A stretch of DNA of 64,000 nucleotides from Halomonas ramblicola (lineage in GTDB: Bacteria > Pseudomonadota > Gammaproteobacteria > Pseudomonadales > Halomonadaceae), in NCBI RefSeq assembly GCF_030409215.1, contig NZ_JAUFPL010000034.1, positions 1 to 64,000 of the forward strand. The letters are read 5' to 3'. The position numbers and the translations under genes were made by a program. The notes beneath the pieces are model-generated. The model was given only the letters and a program-made list of their open reading frames with translations, did not search any database and had not been told where the DNA came from. Shown here one piece after another: positions 62,176 through 64,000 of this stretch (position 1 is the stretch's first letter; each line of letters begins with the position of its first letter).

Positions 62176-63354
62176 TCAGTTGCCGATGCTCACATTGCTG
62201 TGAGCCGCGACATTGGTACCGGCGACCTGGGAGTTATAGAGGCCGGTGGAGACGTTCATGTTGCTGATACCACCGAACACCCCGCCCGCGGCGACGGACA
62301 CATTGGCCGCCCCGGTGGCCAGGCTGGCAGCACCGCCATCGCCACCGTTACCGCCGTTGCCGCCGTTGCCGGCATAGGCGTAGGCATCGCCATTGGTGGC
62401 CATGCCGCCACCGCCGCCACCGCCATTGCCGTTACCGCCGTTACCGGCCATGGCATCGGCGTTGCCGCCATTGCCACCGTTGCCGGCCAGGGCAGCCCCC
62501 TCGCCGGTACCGGTACCGGTACCGGTGCCGCTGCCGGCACCACCATCGCCCGAAGAGGCGCTAGCGGTAGCCGCAGAGTCGGCTGCAGCATCCTGGGCGC
62601 CACCGGCAGTGTTGTCATCATCGACGTCGTCGTCGGCGATGATAGCGGCGATATTGGCAGCCAGGGAATCGGAGTCAGCGCCGGCGCCGGAACCAGTGCC
62701 ACCGCCTACACCGACGCCAGTGCCGGTACCCAGGCCGACGCCGGTGCCGTTGGCATTGCCGCCATCGTCGCCTTCACCACCAACGGCAGCCGCCAGGCCA
62801 CCGGCACCGCCGGTGCCGGCACCGCCGGTGCCGCCGGCGCCGATGCCGATATTCGCTGCTGTCGCGCTACCACCGGTGCCGCCCGCGGCCCCAGTAGCAC
62901 CTGTGCCACCGTTGATATTGATGCCGGCACCGATCACGGTGGAGTTCATCTCCTGCAGCGAGATCACGCTGGTAGAGGTGTTGTAGGACTCGCTCATGGC
63001 CCAGGCATCGCCGCCACGGCCTACGGAGCCGCCATTGCCGCCGGTGCCGGTGCCTTCACCATAACCGCCGGTACCGTCACCGCCGGTGCCTCCGGAAAGC
63101 TCATTGTCATCGGAGCTGTCGTCGAAGACGCCAACGGCACTGGCATCTCCACCACTCCCTGCGCCACCGAAGCCAAGGCCAGTACCAGCCCCACCATCGG
63201 CACTACCGCTATTGCCACCCACGGCGACAGCGTTGGAATCCACATCCTGATCTGCATTATCCGAGAAGGTCGCACTCGGGTTGGCATGGGCGGTGGAGAC
63301 CGCCATCACCAGCGCCACCAGAGGCGTGCCTGCAACTACCAAATACTTTTTCAT
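62176..63354 (-). CDS. Large glycine-rich secreted protein, candidate matrix/fibre subunit
   Basis: A 392-residue protein. Signal peptide MKKYLVVAGTPLVALVMAVSTAHA-NPS. Most of the mature chain is low-complexity Gly/Ala/Asn/Thr sequence: GTGTGG, GTGLGTGTGVGVGGG and repeated GNGGNGG units near the C-terminus. A less repetitive island at about 115-150 contains SLQEMNSTVIGAGININGG, seen as the QEMNSTV block shared with the 139-residue protein. An acidic patch (ADDDVDDDN) is near 250. The C-terminus ends VAAHSNVSIGN. It resembles no named adhesin family by eye. AGGAG precedes ATG 63354. First gene of the operon. Confidence 0.82.
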   Translation of the reverse strand: MKKYLVVAGTPLVALVMAVSTAHANPSATFSDNADQDVDSNAVAVGGNSGSADGGAGTGLGFGGAGSGGDASAVGVFDDSSDDNELSGGTGGDGTGGYGEGTGTGGNGGSVGRGGDAWAMSESYNTSTSVISLQEMNSTVIGAGININGGTGATGAAGGTGGSATAANIGIGAGGTGGAGTGGAGGLAAAVGGEGDDGGNANGTGVGLGTGTGVGVGGGTGSGAGADSDSLAANIAAIIADDDVDDDNTAGGAQDAAADSAATASASSGDGGAGSGTGTGTGTGEGAALAGNGGNGGNADAMAGNGGNGNGGGGGGGMATNGDAYAYAGNGGNGGNGGDGGAASLATGAANVSVAAGGVFGGISNMNVSTGLYNSQVAGTNVAAHSNVSIGN

Positions 63355-63486
63355 GATCGCTGCTCCTAACTTCAGTTCGACTGGGCCTTCGTTGCATTTC
63401 TGCGTCGTACTGCGAACCGGTGTCACTGCATCGAAGGCAGTCAGCCCTTGAACGTCGATACCCGCTCGCAGTCACTGATCCCTTGA

Positions 63487-63501
63487 GCACGATCCATGCC
63501 A
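63487..63501 (-). promoter_or_regulatory. Sigma-54-like promoter of the glycine-rich operon
   Basis: On the minus strand the sequence is TGGCATG-GATC-GTGC, against the sigma-54 consensus TGGCACG-N4-TTGC: the GG and GC pairs are kept at the correct 10-bp spacing, with two mismatches elsewhere. Transcription would start near 63475, leaving a leader of about 120 bases. The VpsR-like activator in the same cluster is of the sigma-54 class. Confidence 0.5.
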
Positions 63502-63534
63502 GCACCCCCCGCAGGAGCCATGAAAAACCTTTCA

Positions 63535-63547
63535 AAAACAACTGATT
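63535..63547 (-). promoter_or_regulatory. IHF-like site upstream of the sigma-54 promoter
   Basis: On the minus strand AATCAGTTGTTTT matches the IHF consensus WATCAR-N4-TTR at all but the last base. It lies 34 bp upstream of the -24 element, the usual place for an IHF bend between an enhancer and a sigma-54 promoter. The gap 63355-63802 has no gene. Confidence 0.35.
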
Positions 63548-63719
63548 AAATTATTTTAACATTGCGTTACACAGCCTGACGTCGGCCTGCCGCCGCTCGG
63601 CACGCGAGGAATAGTGTTAAGGGCGTGAAACAGGCCTGGGCATCGCAACGGCCTGCGAGGCGCTCCGGAGGGATAAAGAGTCGGGGAAACAGCTCAGTAG
63701 CGGCGAGGCCGAGGAATGC

Positions 63720-63744
63720 AAAGGCGGCGTTACATGACGCCGCC
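63720..63744 (-). terminator. Terminator of the cobA-like gene
   Basis: GGCGGCGT (63723-63730) pairs with ACGCCGCC (63737-63744). On the minus strand the stem is followed by TTTGCATT. It lies 59 bp past the stop of the minus-strand methyltransferase gene. Confidence 0.65.
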
Positions 63745-63802
63745 TGGAGGGGAGAATCGCCTGGAGAATAGCCGGGCGGTCAGGAAGCAACTTATTGAAA
63801 CA

Positions 63803-64000
63803 TCAGTGGTTCGCGACCCCGTCCGACAGCAGGCACGCCGACGCCACCGGCGAGGTGGCCACCATGTCGACCACGCTGCCCACCACGATCAGGCAGGGCG
63901 AGGGCAGCGGCTCGGCGGCCAGCCGCTCGGGCATATCGGCCAGGGTGCCGACCAGCGAACGCTGCCCGGGCAGGCTGGCGTTGGCCACCAGCATGATCGG
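63803..64000 (-). CDS. cobA: Uroporphyrinogen-III C-methyltransferase, C-terminal end
   Basis: Only the last 65 residues are in the window. PIMLVANASLPGQRSLVGTLADMPERLAAEPLPSPCLIVVGSVVDM, seen as the ASLPGQRSLVGTLADMP and PSPCLIVVG blocks, is the standard C-terminal signature of CobA/CysG SAM-dependent methyltransferases, which make precorrin-2 for sirohaem. The frame continues past base 64000. Sirohaem is the cofactor of assimilatory nitrite and sulfite reductase, consistent with the nearby nitrate genes. Whether this is CobA alone or a CysG fusion cannot be seen. Confidence 0.88.
   Translation of the reverse strand, partial: PIMLVANASLPGQRSLVGTLADMPERLAAEPLPSPCLIVVGSVVDMVATSPVASACLLSDGVANH

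Noticed and set aside
62330..63060. Regular short repeats that could suggest a CRISPR array
   Set aside because: The repeats are 6-9 bp coding triplet units (Gly/Asn codons) with no constant 25-40 bp repeat or unique spacers.
62200..63369. A 389-codon plus-strand open frame antisense to the glycine-rich gene
   Set aside because: Ala/Gly/Thr/Ile shadow of the GCC-type repeats, without signal peptide or ribosome site; the minus frame has both.

Overview
The window reads as a chromosomal segment of a high-GC, moderately halophilic gammaproteobacterium, most likely Halomonadaceae (Halomonas or a close relative). The evidence is the Pseudomonas-like order rppH-ptsP-lgt-thyA-folA, a 324-residue lactate-dehydrogenase-like malate dehydrogenase, ATP-dependent PckA, Rsd/AlgQ, tandem narK genes and very GC-rich codon use. 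No rRNA, tRNA, CRISPR array, transposase or phage gene was seen.

Region 1 (1-25 kb) is mostly housekeeping: folA, thyA, lgt, a TauE/SafE exporter, a membrane-anchored response regulator, a TANGO2/NRDE protein, ptsP (EI-Ntr), rppH, a HAD phosphatase, mdh, a two-gene RND pump, rsd, dsbB-gshA, tex, a Tat-exported MsrB, pckA, hslO and a glutathionyl-hydroquinone reductase. REP-like elements bounded by GTAGGAGG/CCTCCTAC and one tandem hairpin array lie between genes. A HexR-like site precedes pckA.

Region 2 (25-31.8 kb) holds a LysR/pirin divergent pair, an M23 murein endopeptidase preceded by a near-perfect LexA box, an ABC exporter and an aldo-keto reductase.

Region 3 (31.8-49.3 kb) is a sugar-acid and deoxysugar utilisation locus. 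On the plus strand are kduI-kduD, then (after a minus-strand kdgR-type IclR gene with a palindromic operator) a KdgM-like porin, a TRAP transporter, a cytoplasmic GH105 unsaturated uronyl hydrolase and a TIM-barrel isomerase. On the minus strand, converging on it, is an eight-gene operon: rhamnonate dehydratase, rhamnose mutarotase, lactonase, rhamnose dehydrogenase, KDR aldolase, lactaldehyde dehydrogenase, an NCS1 permease and a 67-residue membrane protein, with a divergent LysR regulator. Together they would import an unsaturated uronosyl-rhamnose disaccharide (from rhamnogalacturonan-I or ulvan), split it in the cytoplasm, send the uronate half through KduI/KduD and the rhamnose half through the non-phosphorylative aldolase route to pyruvate and lactate.

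Region 4 (49.3-57 kb) has two divergent L,D-transpeptidase-fold genes, then tandem narK nitrate/nitrite transporters, each with perfect FNR/Anr boxes and a conserved leader containing an ANTAR-type hairpin, followed by a NIT-ANTAR protein, the probable reader of those leaders, and a GFA-family protein.

Region 5 (57-63.6 kb) is the best candidate for an undescribed system: a VpsR-like sigma-54 activator and an outer-membrane beta-barrel gene on the plus strand, converging on a minus-strand operon of a large glycine-rich secreted protein, a small secreted protein, a C39 peptidase and a protein with a double-glycine motif. A sigma-54-like promoter and an IHF-like site precede the operon. The layout resembles the Fap functional-amyloid system but the structural proteins are different. 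The window ends inside a CobA/siroheme-synthase-type methyltransferase gene.
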